DNA of 46,094 nucleotides. Source: DATFRX01 sp035630615. GTDB lineage: Bacteria; Actinomycetota; Actinomycetes; Propionibacteriales; Nocardioidaceae. Positions 14,833 through 23,903 of the stretch are shown here, in pieces; position 1 is the stretch's first letter; each line of letters begins with the position of its first letter. The DNA is taken from NCBI GenBank assembly GCA_035630615.1, contig DASQKI010000011.1, positions 1-46,094 on the forward strand. The letters run 5' to 3'. Made by a program: the position numbers and the translations under genes. The notes below the pieces were generated by a model. The model did no database searches and had not been told where the DNA came from. It saw only the letters and a list, made by a program, of their open reading frames with translations.

Positions 14833-15974
14833 CGGCTCCCCGTCCCCTCTCGATGAACGTCGATCGCCTCACGATATGCCGCCTCGAGACGTTCGGCGAC
14901 CTGCCCCGGCGAGAAGAGCTGCTCGGCCCGCTGCCGGCCGGCCGCGCATTCGGCGGCCCACAGATCGGCGTCGTCGATCCGCCTGGTCGCCTGCTCGATG
15001 AGGCCGGCCATGTCGCCGAGCTCGACGACGGCCCCGGCCGGCTGGAACGGTCCTCCGAGGATCGTGTCGCTGGCGCCGTTGATCGCGGTCGCGATGACGG
15101 GTCGGCCACAGGCCATTGCCTCGGCGATGGCGACGGGAAATCCCTCGTACCTCGACGAGAGCACCATCGCATCACTGGCCCAGAGCCACGGTCGTACGTC
15201 CGCGTGCTCACCGACCGCGACGACCGAGTTGCCCCACTGGCTCGGGGCGAGCCGCTGCAGGTCGTCGGTGTCGCCAGGGCCGAGCAGCACCAGCGTCGTG
15301 TCCGACGGCCGCGACCGCTCCCACGCCGGCACCAGAAGGTCCTGGGCCTTTTGGTGCGTCAACCGGCCGATGCACAGCAGCACATGCTTGGTGTCCAGGC
15401 CGAGCTCGGCGCGAAAGGCCTCGCGACCGGTGGGATCGACCGGGCGAAACCGGCCGATGTCGACGGCCACGCCAAGGACCCGGCCGGGAAGGTCGACGCC
15501 GGCCGCCTGGCCCTCGGCGACCTCGTCGTCGCAGTTGGCAACCAGCACGTCGGTGGCCGACGATGCCCGGGCCTCCCAGCGACGCACCGCGTTGCGGACC
15601 GAGGGTCGGGTGAAGAGGTCGAACGACCACGAGTGTGGTTGATAGACGATCGGGACGCGGGCGTCGAGTAGCGCCTTGCGAAGCGGAAGCCGACCCAACA
15701 GGCCGGCGACGAACGAGTGCAGGTGCACCACGTCGGGCCGTACCTCGCGCAGCGCCCGCCGTAGATCGCGCAGCGCGGACGCCGCTGTCCACGGCCGCCC
15801 CCGGTCGATCCGCCACGTGCGATGCTCGACGCCGGAAAACGTCCGCATGCCGGTGGGAGCGAGCACATGAACCCGATGCCCGGCGCGTACTTGCTCGGCC
15901 GTGAAATGCTCCAGCAACGTCACGACGCCGCCCCAGTGCACCTCGCTCACGTGCAGGATGCGCAGCCGGTCCAT
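14829..15974 (-). CDS. GT4 family glycosyltransferase
   Basis: This 381-residue GT-B enzyme starts MDRLRILHVSEVHWGGVVTL with the GT4 glycine loop. The linker has VVHLHSFVAG, and the nucleotide-sugar site has CIGRLTHQKAQDLL, LLGPGD and SSRYEGFPVAIAEAMACG. The donor EX7E motif is complete here, unlike that in the glycosyltransferase at 12743. It overlaps the upstream kinase-like gene by one base (TGATG) and the downstream sulfotransferase gene by ATGA, so the four genes are translated as one coupled unit. The longer reading from 16019 would run into the upstream gene and adds no conserved sequence. Sugar specificity cannot be read from the sequence. Confidence 0.92.
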   Translation of the reverse strand: MDRLRILHVSEVHWGGVVTLLEHFTAEQVRAGHRVHVLAPTGMRTFSGVEHRTWRIDRGRPWTAASALRDLRRALREVRPDVVHLHSFVAGLLGRLPLRKALLDARVPIVYQPHSWSFDLFTRPSVRNAVRRWEARASSATDVLVANCDDEVAEGQAAGVDLPGRVLGVAVDIGRFRPVDPTGREAFRAELGLDTKHVLLCIGRLTHQKAQDLLVPAWERSRPSDTTLVLLGPGDTDDLQRLAPSQWGNSVVAVGEHADVRPWLWASDAMVLSSRYEGFPVAIAEAMACGRPVIATAINGASDTILGGPFQPAGAVVELGDMAGLIEQATRRIDDADLWAAECAAGRQRAEQLFSPGQVAERLEAAYREAIDVHREGTGSR

Positions 15975-17170
15975 CAGTTCCACTCCGTCGCGAGCCGACC
16001 CAGCAGCGGAAGGCCCCACCCGTCCCGTGGCGGGATGCCCCGCGGATCGTCGGCTCGGTCACGTAGGTAGCGCAGGTTGATCTCCAGCAGGTACGCCAGC
16101 ACGACCGCACGGATCTGCCGAAGCTCGAGCTGGAACGTGTCGAGCAGCCACTCTGTCGCGTCGCGGACCCAGAGGTCCTCGGCCGCCCGGTCGGTGCCAT
16201 TGGTCATCCGTAGCTGTTGAGCACGGTAGTGGATGCCGTCGAACCCGACGGGCACACCTTCGTCGAAGTGCTCCCAATCCCACAGCAGCACCCGATCGCC
16301 GTGCCAGGTCATGTTCCAAGGCACCCAGTCACCGTGCCAGCATCCGATCGGGACGTCGACGTCGCCGAGTCGCGACACGACGGTGTCGACACCGTCGATC
16401 AGCTGGTCGCGCTGGGCCGACGACGTCAGCTCCCATGCGCCGGGAATCCAGCGCTGGCAGGCCGCCGACTCGCCGAGGGCGTGCGAGCCGTTGTCGGCCG
16501 CGAGCGCCAGGGCCCGCATCGACGCCGTCGGCGGTTTGGTCCGCGGCGTGGCGGACTTGTCGCCGATCAGGGGCGACAGCGCGAGCAGCTCCAGCCCGCG
16601 CCAGCAGCCGTGATGCATGACCTCGGGCCACTCGACGAGCCGCGGTCCGAGCTCGGCGACCCTGCGGAGGTTGTCGCGCTCTCGACGCAACGCCTCGGCG
16701 CCGGTCGGACTCGCGGCAGACTTGACGAACGCCAACGTGTCGCCAGCGGCATCGAGCGGCCGCAGGACGACCGAGCGGTTCCACCGTCGGCGGCCGAGCC
16801 GGACGACCAAGGCGCTCGACGTGCCGAGGATTCGGTGCAGCTCGACCTCGATCGAGTCGGACTCGTCGGCATCGGACACGCGCAGTCGGGACAACGGGAG
16901 TCGGGCGAGCAGCTTTCGCCGATGCAACGACGCGAGAGCACGCAAGAGCCGCGGGCTGCGCTGGCCGTGGTCATCACGCAGCAGGGTGCCGGCCGCCGAC
17001 GGACTGGCGGCCGGAAGCAGCAGCCACGGTCGGTTGACCGAGGGCAAGACGAGCCAGTCGCGCGCCCCCTCCGCAGCGCCGGGAGTCCGCCGAGTCAGGT
17101 CGATCCGGGCCGGCTCCGGCCAGAGTCGTCGAGCGACTCCGAACAGGTCCTCGGGATTGGAAGCGTTCAT
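15974..17170 (-). CDS. APH-fold phosphotransferase-like protein
   Basis: This 398-residue soluble protein has a poorly conserved first half and, near residues 285-320, the kinase catalytic loop CWHGDWVPWNM (Brenner motif HGDxxxxN) and the metal-binding segment LLWDWEHFDEG. These are hallmarks of aminoglycoside phosphotransferase / choline kinase-like enzymes. Such a fold inside a glycan operon could phosphorylate a sugar, a lipid or an alcohol decoration, but the substrate is not evident. The N-lobe Lys is not obvious, though FVKSAASPTGAEALRRE (about 165-180) could supply it. ATG at 17170 chosen; the longer reading would overlap the upstream sulfotransferase stop at 17208. It overlaps the downstream glycosyltransferase gene by one base. 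Confidence 0.7.
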   Translation of the reverse strand: MNASNPEDLFGVARRLWPEPARIDLTRRTPGAAEGARDWLVLPSVNRPWLLLPAASPSAAGTLLRDDHGQRSPRLLRALASLHRRKLLARLPLSRLRVSDADESDSIEVELHRILGTSSALVVRLGRRRWNRSVVLRPLDAAGDTLAFVKSAASPTGAEALRRERDNLRRVAELGPRLVEWPEVMHHGCWRGLELLALSPLIGDKSATPRTKPPTASMRALALAADNGSHALGESAACQRWIPGAWELTSSAQRDQLIDGVDTVVSRLGDVDVPIGCWHGDWVPWNMTWHGDRVLLWDWEHFDEGVPVGFDGIHYRAQQLRMTNGTDRAAEDLWVRDATEWLLDTFQLELRQIRAVVLAYLLEINLRYLRDRADDPRGIPPRDGWGLPLLGRLATEWN

Positions 17171-17207
17171 GGCGCCGCCAGTTTGCGTCGAGGAATCAGA
17201 GCGGCGC

Positions 17208-18155
17208 TCATAAATCGTCGTGGAGCGCCGCGAGCGCCGGCGGGTCGTCGCTCGGGCAGCCACGCTCCCAGATCGCCGCCCAGTCGAGCCCGCGTCGTTC
17301 GTCTTGGCTACGCAGTGCGGTCAGGGTCGCCAGTCGGCTGGCGCGGTGCATCGTACGCAGCTGGTTGAGTTGGGCCGGGCCACAGCTTGCCAGGGCCTCG
17401 TCCATGCTCTCCGCCGCCACTTTTCGCGTCATCCGCGCCCGCATCTTCCGGAGTCGGTCGGTTCCGACCGTACGCCGAATCCACGGATAGGCGCCGCTGC
17501 GCTTGGCGAATCGCCGGGCCCACTTGATGGAGCCGTGCCGGAACTCGACCACCTCGTTGCGATGCGCGTCGGCGTGGTCCGATCCCTCGGCCGGCGGAGG
17601 CGGCAGACCCAAGCTGCCGCACACCAACGCGGCCACCGCGTGAGGGTCGCGGGTGACGAGGTCGAACGGCACCAGAAGCACCTGCTCCGGCGGGAAGTGC
17701 TCCGCCAGTACGGCGATCCAGTGGTCGTACTCGCTCGTCCCCAGGTAGACGGGGTTGCTCGAGAGCCCCTCGCCGAAGGTCTGGGCCGCCTCGATCCCGA
17801 AGTAGTCGCGATGCAGCTGGTAGTGCGAGAGCGTCCGGGCGAGTGGATCACGCACCGCGTAGAGGACGAACGCGTGCGGCGCCATCGACCGAAGGCGCGG
17901 GATCGCGTCCGGAAAATGCGGATACGTGTAGGACGTGCTGGCGTCCAGCCGCAGCCGGCCCTCGCCGCGCGGCGCATAGAGGTCGTCATACCATTCCAGG
18001 CCCCGTTCGTGCTCGCGACTGAAGAAGTTCGGCTCCTTCACGGCGCACGGATCGACGTCGGGGTGTCTGCCGAGGACGGCCGCGAGGTACGACGTACCGC
18101 TGCGTGCCGCTCCGGCGATCACGAGGTCAGGGCCATACCCCGCCGACGATCCCAT
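17208..18155 (-). CDS. PAPS-dependent sulfotransferase
   Basis: This 315-residue protein is the first gene of the minus-strand glycan operon. The PAPS 5'-phosphosulfate loop LVIAGAARSGTSYLAAVLG (residues about 10-28), KEPNFF, and the 3'-phosphate site YAVRDPLARTLSHYQLH are intact. A 5' GGGAGGAG ribosome binding site lies eight bases before the ATG at 18155, the strongest in this operon. It has no signal peptide. The sequence differs clearly from the other two sulfotransferases in the window (13909 and 29044), so they probably sulfate different positions or residues. It reads divergently from the secreted beta-propeller gene at 18366, with which it shares a 210-base promoter region. Confidence 0.9.
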   Translation of the reverse strand: MGSSAGYGPDLVIAGAARSGTSYLAAVLGRHPDVDPCAVKEPNFFSREHERGLEWYDDLYAPRGEGRLRLDASTSYTYPHFPDAIPRLRSMAPHAFVLYAVRDPLARTLSHYQLHRDYFGIEAAQTFGEGLSSNPVYLGTSEYDHWIAVLAEHFPPEQVLLVPFDLVTRDPHAVAALVCGSLGLPPPPAEGSDHADAHRNEVVEFRHGSIKWARRFAKRSGAYPWIRRTVGTDRLRKMRARMTRKVAAESMDEALASCGPAQLNQLRTMHRASRLATLTALRSQDERRGLDWAAIWERGCPSDDPPALAALHDDL

Positions 18156-18365
18156 CAACGGACTCCTCCCAAGACCTGGCACTACCCGAGCAGGCCTGAT
18201 GAGACATGGCATCTGGGCTCCGCGATTCGCACGCTACCTCAGGACGAGCCCGTTGCGGACCGGGCAATTCATAACGACCTGGCATCGACAGTGACACTCC
18301 GTATTTCGTACCCGGTCCGCGGACTCCTTCGTGCCATCGGGGTTCTATTCGCATGGAGAGAGTCG
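18156..18365. promoter_or_regulatory. divergent promoter region, sulfotransferase operon / beta-propeller gene
   Basis: These 210 bases separate two divergent starts and must hold promoters for both. AT-richer patches occur around 18262-18278 and 18300-18312. A perfect palindrome GTCCGCGGAC lies near 18317-18326. I see no convincing -35/-10 pair and no gene. Confidence 0.4.
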
Positions 18366-19649
18366 GTGCCCAAGATGCTGCGTTTGTCGTCGTTCCTCGG
18401 CCTCGTGGCCGGTGGTGCCAGCCTCGTCGCGGGACTGACCGTTCCAGCATCCGGGAGCGTGCCGCATCCCGGTGTGGTCTCCGAGGATGCCGCCAACGGG
18501 ACGCCGCAACTGGTGGCCACCGGCGCGGTCGGCCAGCCCCGGACCGACGCGTTGACCCAGCTCGACGACACTGTGTATGCCGGCGGGTGGTTCGACCGGG
18601 CCAGCCAGGGCGGGAACACCTACGACCGGCACAACATCGTCGCCTTCGACGCCGACTCCGGGGCGGTCCGGTCCTTCAATCCGACGTTGACCGGACGGGT
18701 CTGGGCCTTGGCGTCCGACGGCGACTCGATCTACATCGGCGGCAAGTTCGGCCGCACCAACGGGATATCGCGGCCCAACCTGGTCAAGGTCGATGCGACG
18801 ACCGGAGCCGTCGACACGGCGTTCAATGCCCGCATCACGGGGGGTCGCGTCAATGCCCTGGTCGTGGCCAACGGGCGGCTGTACGTCGGCGGTGCGTTCA
18901 CCAAGAAGCTGACCGCCGTCAACCTCGACACCGGTGCCGACACGGGCACGTTCGATCTGGCCATCACCGATCAGCTGCCGAACTCGTGGGGCACGGTGGC
19001 TGTCTATGCGATGGCGATCAACCGCGCCGGCACGCAGCTGGTTGCCACGGGCGACTTCCGCACCGTCGCCGGCCAGCCTCGGAGCCGGCTGTTCGTGGCC
19101 AACCTCGGAGCGACGGCCACGCTGAGCAGCTGGTACTACGAAGGCTTCACCCGGCCCTGCAGCTCGACCAACCCGCGTCGGATCGCCTACCTCCAAGGCG
19201 TCGACTTCTCGCCCGACGGCAGCTACTTCCTCGTCGTCGCCACCGGGCAGATCTCGCGTACGGCCGACCTCGGCGAAACCGTGTGTGACGGCGCCGGACG
19301 GTTCGACCTGGACGACGACAGCCAGCCGGCCTGGATCAACTACACCGGCGGCGACAGCCTGTGGTCCGTGGCGGCTACCGGCCCCGCCGTCTACGTCCAA
19401 GGCCACCACACTTATCTCGACAACGAGGGCGGCTGGCAGAACCACCCGATTCCCACGGCCGTCGTCCGGCGGGGCATCGGCGCCATCAACCCGACGACCG
19501 GTCGCGCCCTCGCTTGGAACCCGAGCAAGCCGGCATCGGTCGGCGGCAAGGCGTTCCTCGCGACCCAGGACGGGTTGTGGGTCGGCAGCGACAGCCAACT
19601 CTTCAACGGCGATCCGCACCGCGGCATCGCGTTCTGCCCACTCCCCTAG
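18366..19649 (+). CDS. secreted delta-60/kelch-like beta-propeller protein (paralogue 1)
   Basis: This 427-residue exported protein starts with a basic n-region and hydrophobic core (LGLVAGGASLVAGLTVPASG), cleaved near residue 30. The mature part is made of beta-propeller blades with the repeated pattern VYAGGWF, IYIGGKFGRTNG and LYVGGAFTKKL. The blades alternate with lines such as LVKVDATTGAVDTAFN, close to the delta-60 repeat consensus. A shared C-terminal third contains YLQGVDFSPDGSYF, WINYTGGDSLWSV, YVQGHH and HRGIAFCPLP. Two Cys (before the YLQG motif and in TVCDGAG) are kept in all three paralogues. GTG at 18366 has GGAGAG five bases upstream; ATG at 18375 is possible. Function unknown; a polymer-binding or surface role is inferred from position. 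Confidence 0.85.
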   Translation: MPKMLRLSSFLGLVAGGASLVAGLTVPASGSVPHPGVVSEDAANGTPQLVATGAVGQPRTDALTQLDDTVYAGGWFDRASQGGNTYDRHNIVAFDADSGAVRSFNPTLTGRVWALASDGDSIYIGGKFGRTNGISRPNLVKVDATTGAVDTAFNARITGGRVNALVVANGRLYVGGAFTKKLTAVNLDTGADTGTFDLAITDQLPNSWGTVAVYAMAINRAGTQLVATGDFRTVAGQPRSRLFVANLGATATLSSWYYEGFTRPCSSTNPRRIAYLQGVDFSPDGSYFLVVATGQISRTADLGETVCDGAGRFDLDDDSQPAWINYTGGDSLWSVAATGPAVYVQGHHTYLDNEGGWQNHPIPTAVVRRGIGAINPTTGRALAWNPSKPASVGGKAFLATQDGLWVGSDSQLFNGDPHRGIAFCPLP

Positions 19650-19689
19650 CCTGCCCACACCCACACCTAGCGCCGAGATTGCGGCCGTC

Positions 19690-20979
19690 TCAGTGGGAGG
19701 CGAGGAACTCGCGGAGCCGGAGCGCGACCGGCTTCGGGGTGAGCCCGAGCGTGAACAGCCCGAAGTTGTTGTTCTCGACCGAGCTGTTGGTCTCATTGCG
19801 CGCCGAGTACCACGCGACCCGGTCGACGTACGGGTAGTGGCGGTGGGTCAGCCGGAGGAACTGCACGGCATAGCGCGCCTGCTGCTCGTAGGTGACCCCC
19901 CGCTCCCACGACGGTGTGCTCGGCGTATTCGGATGACTCGACCAGCCCCACTCGGTGAACCACACTCGCGTCGCCAGATCGTCGTGCTGCCGCATCACAG
20001 CCCGCACCTGGTCGATATTGCGCCACCACCACCGGTCGTCCGAGCGGGCTTGGGTGGTCGGTGCGTACTCCCCGTTGTAGGGATGGACGGCGAGCACGTC
20101 GAAGCAGTCCTTCGCGCCCTGCTCGTACGCCTCGCCGATGAACTCTGCGTCGACACCGGACGTACCGCCGAACAACACCTTCGTCGTCGAGTCGCCGGCA
20201 CGTACGGCGGGGTACGCGGCGCACAGCAGCCGGACGTATTCGGGCACGGTCGTGTGCAGGAAGTTCGTGTTGTTCGGCTCGTTGAAGATCTCCCACGACA
20301 TCACCCTGTGGCGGTAGCGATGCGCGAGCCACCGAATCGCCTTCGCGTAGGTCGCCGGATCGTTGGGCAGGTAGGTGGGACCGCGGCCGCCGTTGGCCCA
20401 CTTGGGGGTCTGGCCGAGGGTCACCGACACCTCCAAGCCGCGTCGGACCGCCTGGTTGATCACCCGATCGGCCTTCGGCACGCCCCAGCCCATGCTCCAG
20501 CCGGGATCACTGGCAGTCGGCCGGTTGGGCTGCACCGTCGCCCACGGGACGCCGATCCGGACCCACCGGACGCCGGTCGCGACCAGCTTGTCCAGCAACT
20601 CGGCGCGCTGCGGCCACGTCATGTCCCACATGCCGTGATAGACGACGCCGAACTGCGGCCACGGCCGGCCGGCGGACTGATCGTCGGATGGGTCGGCATC
20701 CCCGTGGTCGGCGTGGGACGTGCGGTCCGAGCCCTTCGTCTTGTCGCCGGGTCCCTGATCGCGGACACTCGACGGCCGCTCGGTCGCAGGACTCTTGTCG
20801 GCTTCGTCGTCTGCGCGCTGACCCGCGCCGTCCGACGGCCGGTCTGCTCCGGCACCCCCGCCGTTGCCCGAGGTCGACTCCTTGTCTTCGCAGCCGACTG
20901 CGATCGTCGCCACCAACAGCACGCCCGCCGCGGTCGCGAGCAGGCGGCGAATCCTCGAACTTGCTGATGGCAGGCCCAT
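19690..20979 (-). CDS. GH39/GH5-like glycoside hydrolase lipoprotein (PslG-like)
   Basis: This 429-residue lipoprotein has a signal peptide ending ATIAVGC (lipobox AVGC), then a linker of about 75 Asp/Ser/Gly-rich residues, and a TIM-barrel glycosidase from about residue 105 (WPQFGVVYHG). The acid/base is Glu234 in WEIFNEPNN and the nucleophile Glu343 in WFTEWGWSSH, spaced as in clan GH-A. VRIGVPW, AVHPYNGEY and RVAWYSARNE are other barrel strands. PslG of Pseudomonas is a comparable glycosidase encoded with its exopolysaccharide genes. Here the gene follows the flippase and polymerase genes on the same strand after 80 bases, so a role in trimming or releasing the polymer outside the membrane is likely. 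The cleaved linkage is unknown. Confidence 0.85.
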   Translation of the reverse strand: MGLPSASSRIRRLLATAAGVLLVATIAVGCEDKESTSGNGGGAGADRPSDGAGQRADDEADKSPATERPSSVRDQGPGDKTKGSDRTSHADHGDADPSDDQSAGRPWPQFGVVYHGMWDMTWPQRAELLDKLVATGVRWVRIGVPWATVQPNRPTASDPGWSMGWGVPKADRVINQAVRRGLEVSVTLGQTPKWANGGRGPTYLPNDPATYAKAIRWLAHRYRHRVMSWEIFNEPNNTNFLHTTVPEYVRLLCAAYPAVRAGDSTTKVLFGGTSGVDAEFIGEAYEQGAKDCFDVLAVHPYNGEYAPTTQARSDDRWWWRNIDQVRAVMRQHDDLATRVWFTEWGWSSHPNTPSTPSWERGVTYEQQARYAVQFLRLTHRHYPYVDRVAWYSARNETNSSVENNNFGLFTLGLTPKPVALRLREFLASH

Positions 20980-21016
20980 GCGAAGGCAGCGTAAGGGTTT
21001 TCCGAGTTGCCTAACA

Positions 21017-21030
21017 CCCCGCGAATGGGG
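21017..21030. terminator. short hairpin after wzx
   Basis: CCCC (21017-21020) and GGGG (21027-21030) pair around a six-base loop, 30 bases after the flippase stop and 37 bases before the glycosidase start. No U-tract is present; it may only slow transcription between the two genes. Confidence 0.25.
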
Positions 21031-21059
21031 CTATTAAGCATAGATCGGACGCGCGGACC

Positions 21060-22463
21060 TCAGCTAATGGTGCGTCGTACGAGTCCGAGCCGCGGCCGCA
21101 GTGTGGGCTCGGTGCGCAGGCCCAGCCGTACCTTGGCCAGCCGCCACATCGCGAAGTACATCGCGATCGTCACGACCGCGGCCGCGGCTCCCAGGCCGTT
21201 GAGGCCCCAGATCATCGCGGCGGCGACGCCGACTCCGATCCGGATCACACAAGCCACGACCTGCACCGCGGCGACCGACCCCTCGTGGTGCGACATCGTC
21301 AGGGCGGTGCCGCACAGGCCGCTCGCGACGTTGGCCATGCTGCCGACGGTGAGGGCGAACAGGACGGTCGCTCCTCCGGTGAAGCCGGCGCCGTAAACCA
21401 CGTCGAGGAGTGGCCCCGGCACGGTCAGCATCGGCACCCACGCCACCGCGGTCACAACCGCGGCCAAGGTACCGCCAGTACGCAGCAGGCGCTCCAGCTT
21501 CTGCATGTCGCCGCTCGCCAACATCCGCGCGCACACGGGCGCGAAGACGATCTGGATGGACGTCAGGGGCACCGCGAGCAGCAAGGCCAGCCGCTGGGCG
21601 GCGCTGAACATCGACGTGTCGAGGCTCGACAGCAGCACGCCGGCGATCCAGATCTCGACGGTGGCGTTGAGGTAGGCGGCGACCTGATTAGTAGCGAACC
21701 GCCAGTCGCGACGCAGCACCAGGCCGAAGTCGGAGAAGACGTGCCCACTGGGCCGGACGTGACGCCACCGCCGCGTGACCCGCCGCGCCGCCCCGAGCAC
21801 CGGCAGCGCGAAGCCCAGGGCGACCACGGCCATCGCCACGCCCAGGCCGGCGTCGGGCCACCACTTATAGACGCTGTAAAGCCCGATCGCCTGGAGGGAG
21901 GCCACCAGAGCACCGCCGGAGCGCCCCTCCAGCAGGCTCGCGAAGCGGACGTCGCCGAAGCCGCGCAGGTAGTTGGCCCACAGCTTCTGCTGACCTCCGA
22001 GAAGCACCATGAGGGTCATGCCGCCGGCCATCAGCAAGCGGGTCGACGTCGCATAGTCGTTGGCCAGTGCGAACGTGATGGCTCCGCTCACCACGCTGGC
22101 GACCGGAAGCGCCAAGACGAGGACCGCGCGGACACCGCGACGCAGCGCGAGCATGCCCTCGTCGTCGTGTTCGGCCATCCGCGCTGCCTCGCGCAGTCCG
22201 GCGCGGTGGACGCCCATGAGCCCGATCTGACCGGCCACGGTCGAGGTCGTCATGGCGACGACGAAGTAGCCGAACAGACTCGGGCTGAGCAGCCGGCTGG
22301 CCGACGCGTTCAGCAGCAGATAGCCGCCGATCGCGACACCGTACGAGATCGCGAACCAGATCAAGGCGCTCAGGACCGACACGTACCGCTGTCGTCGATG
22401 CCGCCCGTTGGGTTGCACCGGCGCGATCCGGGAGCCGCCGACGCGTCGCCCCTCCTTAGCCAT
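21060..22463 (-). CDS. Wzx-type polysaccharide flippase
   Basis: This 467-residue polytopic membrane protein has about 12-14 hydrophobic segments, beginning with LSALIWFAISYGVAIGGYLL. Arg/Lys-rich cytoplasmic loops such as ARRVTRRWRHVR lie between them. The pattern and length are those of the MATE/MVF-related oligosaccharide flippases that move undecaprenyl-diphosphate-linked repeat units across the membrane. The ATG at 22463 was chosen; it overlaps the end of the polymerase gene by 8 bases (stop at 22456-22458), so the two are coupled. The longer reading adds a basic, uncharacteristic tail. With the polymerase, co-polymerase and initiating transferase nearby it defines a Wzx/Wzy-dependent pathway. 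Confidence 0.88.
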   Translation of the reverse strand: MAKEGRRVGGSRIAPVQPNGRHRRQRYVSVLSALIWFAISYGVAIGGYLLLNASASRLLSPSLFGYFVVAMTTSTVAGQIGLMGVHRAGLREAARMAEHDDEGMLALRRGVRAVLVLALPVASVVSGAITFALANDYATSTRLLMAGGMTLMVLLGGQQKLWANYLRGFGDVRFASLLEGRSGGALVASLQAIGLYSVYKWWPDAGLGVAMAVVALGFALPVLGAARRVTRRWRHVRPSGHVFSDFGLVLRRDWRFATNQVAAYLNATVEIWIAGVLLSSLDTSMFSAAQRLALLLAVPLTSIQIVFAPVCARMLASGDMQKLERLLRTGGTLAAVVTAVAWVPMLTVPGPLLDVVYGAGFTGGATVLFALTVGSMANVASGLCGTALTMSHHEGSVAAVQVVACVIRIGVGVAAAMIWGLNGLGAAAAVVTIAMYFAMWRLAKVRLGLRTEPTLRPRLGLVRRTIS

Positions 22464-23829
22464 GGGCCGCCTTCGCGTCGGAGCGTTCGTCGACCTCCGG
22501 CGCGGGCGGCGCGGCGGCGAGCGTCTGCCGATAGGCCATCGCACCCGCGACGAAGCCGAGCAGCACCCACTCGATCGGCGGGATGAGCCCGCCACCGGCG
22601 GTGAGCAGCCGGACGACCGGCAGCGCCATCGCCGCGGTCACCGGCACCATCCACGCTGGTTCGGTTCCGATCCGGACAATCAGCGACGCCCACAGCCCGA
22701 TCAAGACGAGCAGCACGACCAAGGCCGCCAGCGCGCCGAACACTCCCGTACGCAGCCAGGTATCGAGAACGAAGTTGTGCGAGCTCTCACCGGCGGTCTC
22801 GACACCGCCGGTGAAGAAGTGGTCGGCGATGTTGTTGTAGGCGAGGTCGTAAAGGCCTTCACGTGCCTCGTAGGACGAGGTGTCCTCGGTGAAGCGGACC
22901 CACAGCACGGACGCGAACCCGGACGCCAACGCCAGCATGAAGGTGGCGACTGCCGTGTAGGCCAGGACCACCTGCCGGCCGCTGAGCCGGAACGTCACCG
23001 CCGATCGCAAGAAGCCGATCAACGGCCAGGCCAGAGCCGCCACCAGGATCGACCGGCTCATCGAGACGAGCAGCAGCAGCGTGCAGACGACCAACGACGC
23101 GTGGAACAAGAAGCGCGGACCGGACCTGGTGAAGGGGCGTAGCCGACTCGCCCAAGCCGCGACGTACATCGACGCGAGCACCGCACCGAAGACCTCGTGC
23201 CGGATGTTGCCGCGCACGGTCTCCTCGTCGAAGCCAAACCCGGTGAAGGCGGACCGGAACACCTCCTTTTGCAGCAACTCGGGATTGGCAGTCGCGATCG
23301 TCTGGCTGAACACCTGCGCCGGGTTTACCCCGTTGGCGAGCATCGAGTACGTCAGCCCGAGGATGACCGACGCGCCGGCGGCGGCAGCCGTCCATCGAAG
23401 AGCCTCGAGCAGTCGCGGTTCGGTACCGCACGCCGCCCGATAGATCACAGTACCGACGGCCACGAACACACCGAGATAGATCGCCTGCTGGACCGGGCCG
23501 AACGGCTGCTCACCGTGAAAGATGCTCGTCGCAAGCCAGATCAGGAGGATGCAGACGTTCGCGGCGATGAATGGCATCGCGATCCTGAGCACCGGACCGT
23601 GCGCGCGGACGCGATAGCGTGCGAGAACAGCCGCGGCGAAGGCCAAGAGCGCCAGTTGGTGGAGGCGCCCGATCCCCAGTGGGGTGTTGCCGACGACGAA
23701 CCACTGCAAAGGGAGAGCGGCGAACATCGCCAGCACTGGCCATCGCACCGAGTGCCTCCCCGTGTCGAGGACAGAATCGAACAGCCTGCCGGCCGATCGT
23801 GCCGTGCGGTCGAAGCCCCGACTGTTCAT
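22456..23829 (-). CDS. Wzy/O-antigen ligase-like polymerase
   Basis: This 457-residue integral membrane protein has about 10-12 hydrophobic helices and one large outer loop (about residues 170-215 and 290-340). It carries the Wzy_C signature region ESSHNFVLDTWLRTGVFGAL, in which the His-Asn after a periplasmic loop and the following Gly motif are typical of O-antigen ligases and polymerases. These proteins join lipid-linked repeat units on the outer face of the membrane. Start codons GTG at 23832 and ATG at 23829 are adjacent; neither has a visible ribosome binding site. The gene is divergent from the co-polymerase gene at 23904 and overlaps the flippase gene downstream. Ligase versus polymerase cannot be decided, but with Wzx and Wzc-like genes present polymerase is more likely. 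Confidence 0.85.
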   Translation of the reverse strand: MNSRGFDRTARSAGRLFDSVLDTGRHSVRWPVLAMFAALPLQWFVVGNTPLGIGRLHQLALLAFAAAVLARYRVRAHGPVLRIAMPFIAANVCILLIWLATSIFHGEQPFGPVQQAIYLGVFVAVGTVIYRAACGTEPRLLEALRWTAAAAGASVILGLTYSMLANGVNPAQVFSQTIATANPELLQKEVFRSAFTGFGFDEETVRGNIRHEVFGAVLASMYVAAWASRLRPFTRSGPRFLFHASLVVCTLLLLVSMSRSILVAALAWPLIGFLRSAVTFRLSGRQVVLAYTAVATFMLALASGFASVLWVRFTEDTSSYEAREGLYDLAYNNIADHFFTGGVETAGESSHNFVLDTWLRTGVFGALAALVVLLVLIGLWASLIVRIGTEPAWMVPVTAAMALPVVRLLTAGGGLIPPIEWVLLGFVAGAMAYRQTLAAAPPAPEVDERSDAKAAHG

Positions 23830-23903
23830 CACGTATTGTTCATGACCCGGGCAGCCGCGCCAAGCGATCGCCGACCAGAGGGGACTTGCTCGGGAGAAAT
23901 CCG

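Noticed and set aside
19670..19683. A second copy of the prs-rplY palindrome
   Set aside because: Only the first 14 bases of one arm are present, with no inverted partner nearby, so I do not call it a full element.
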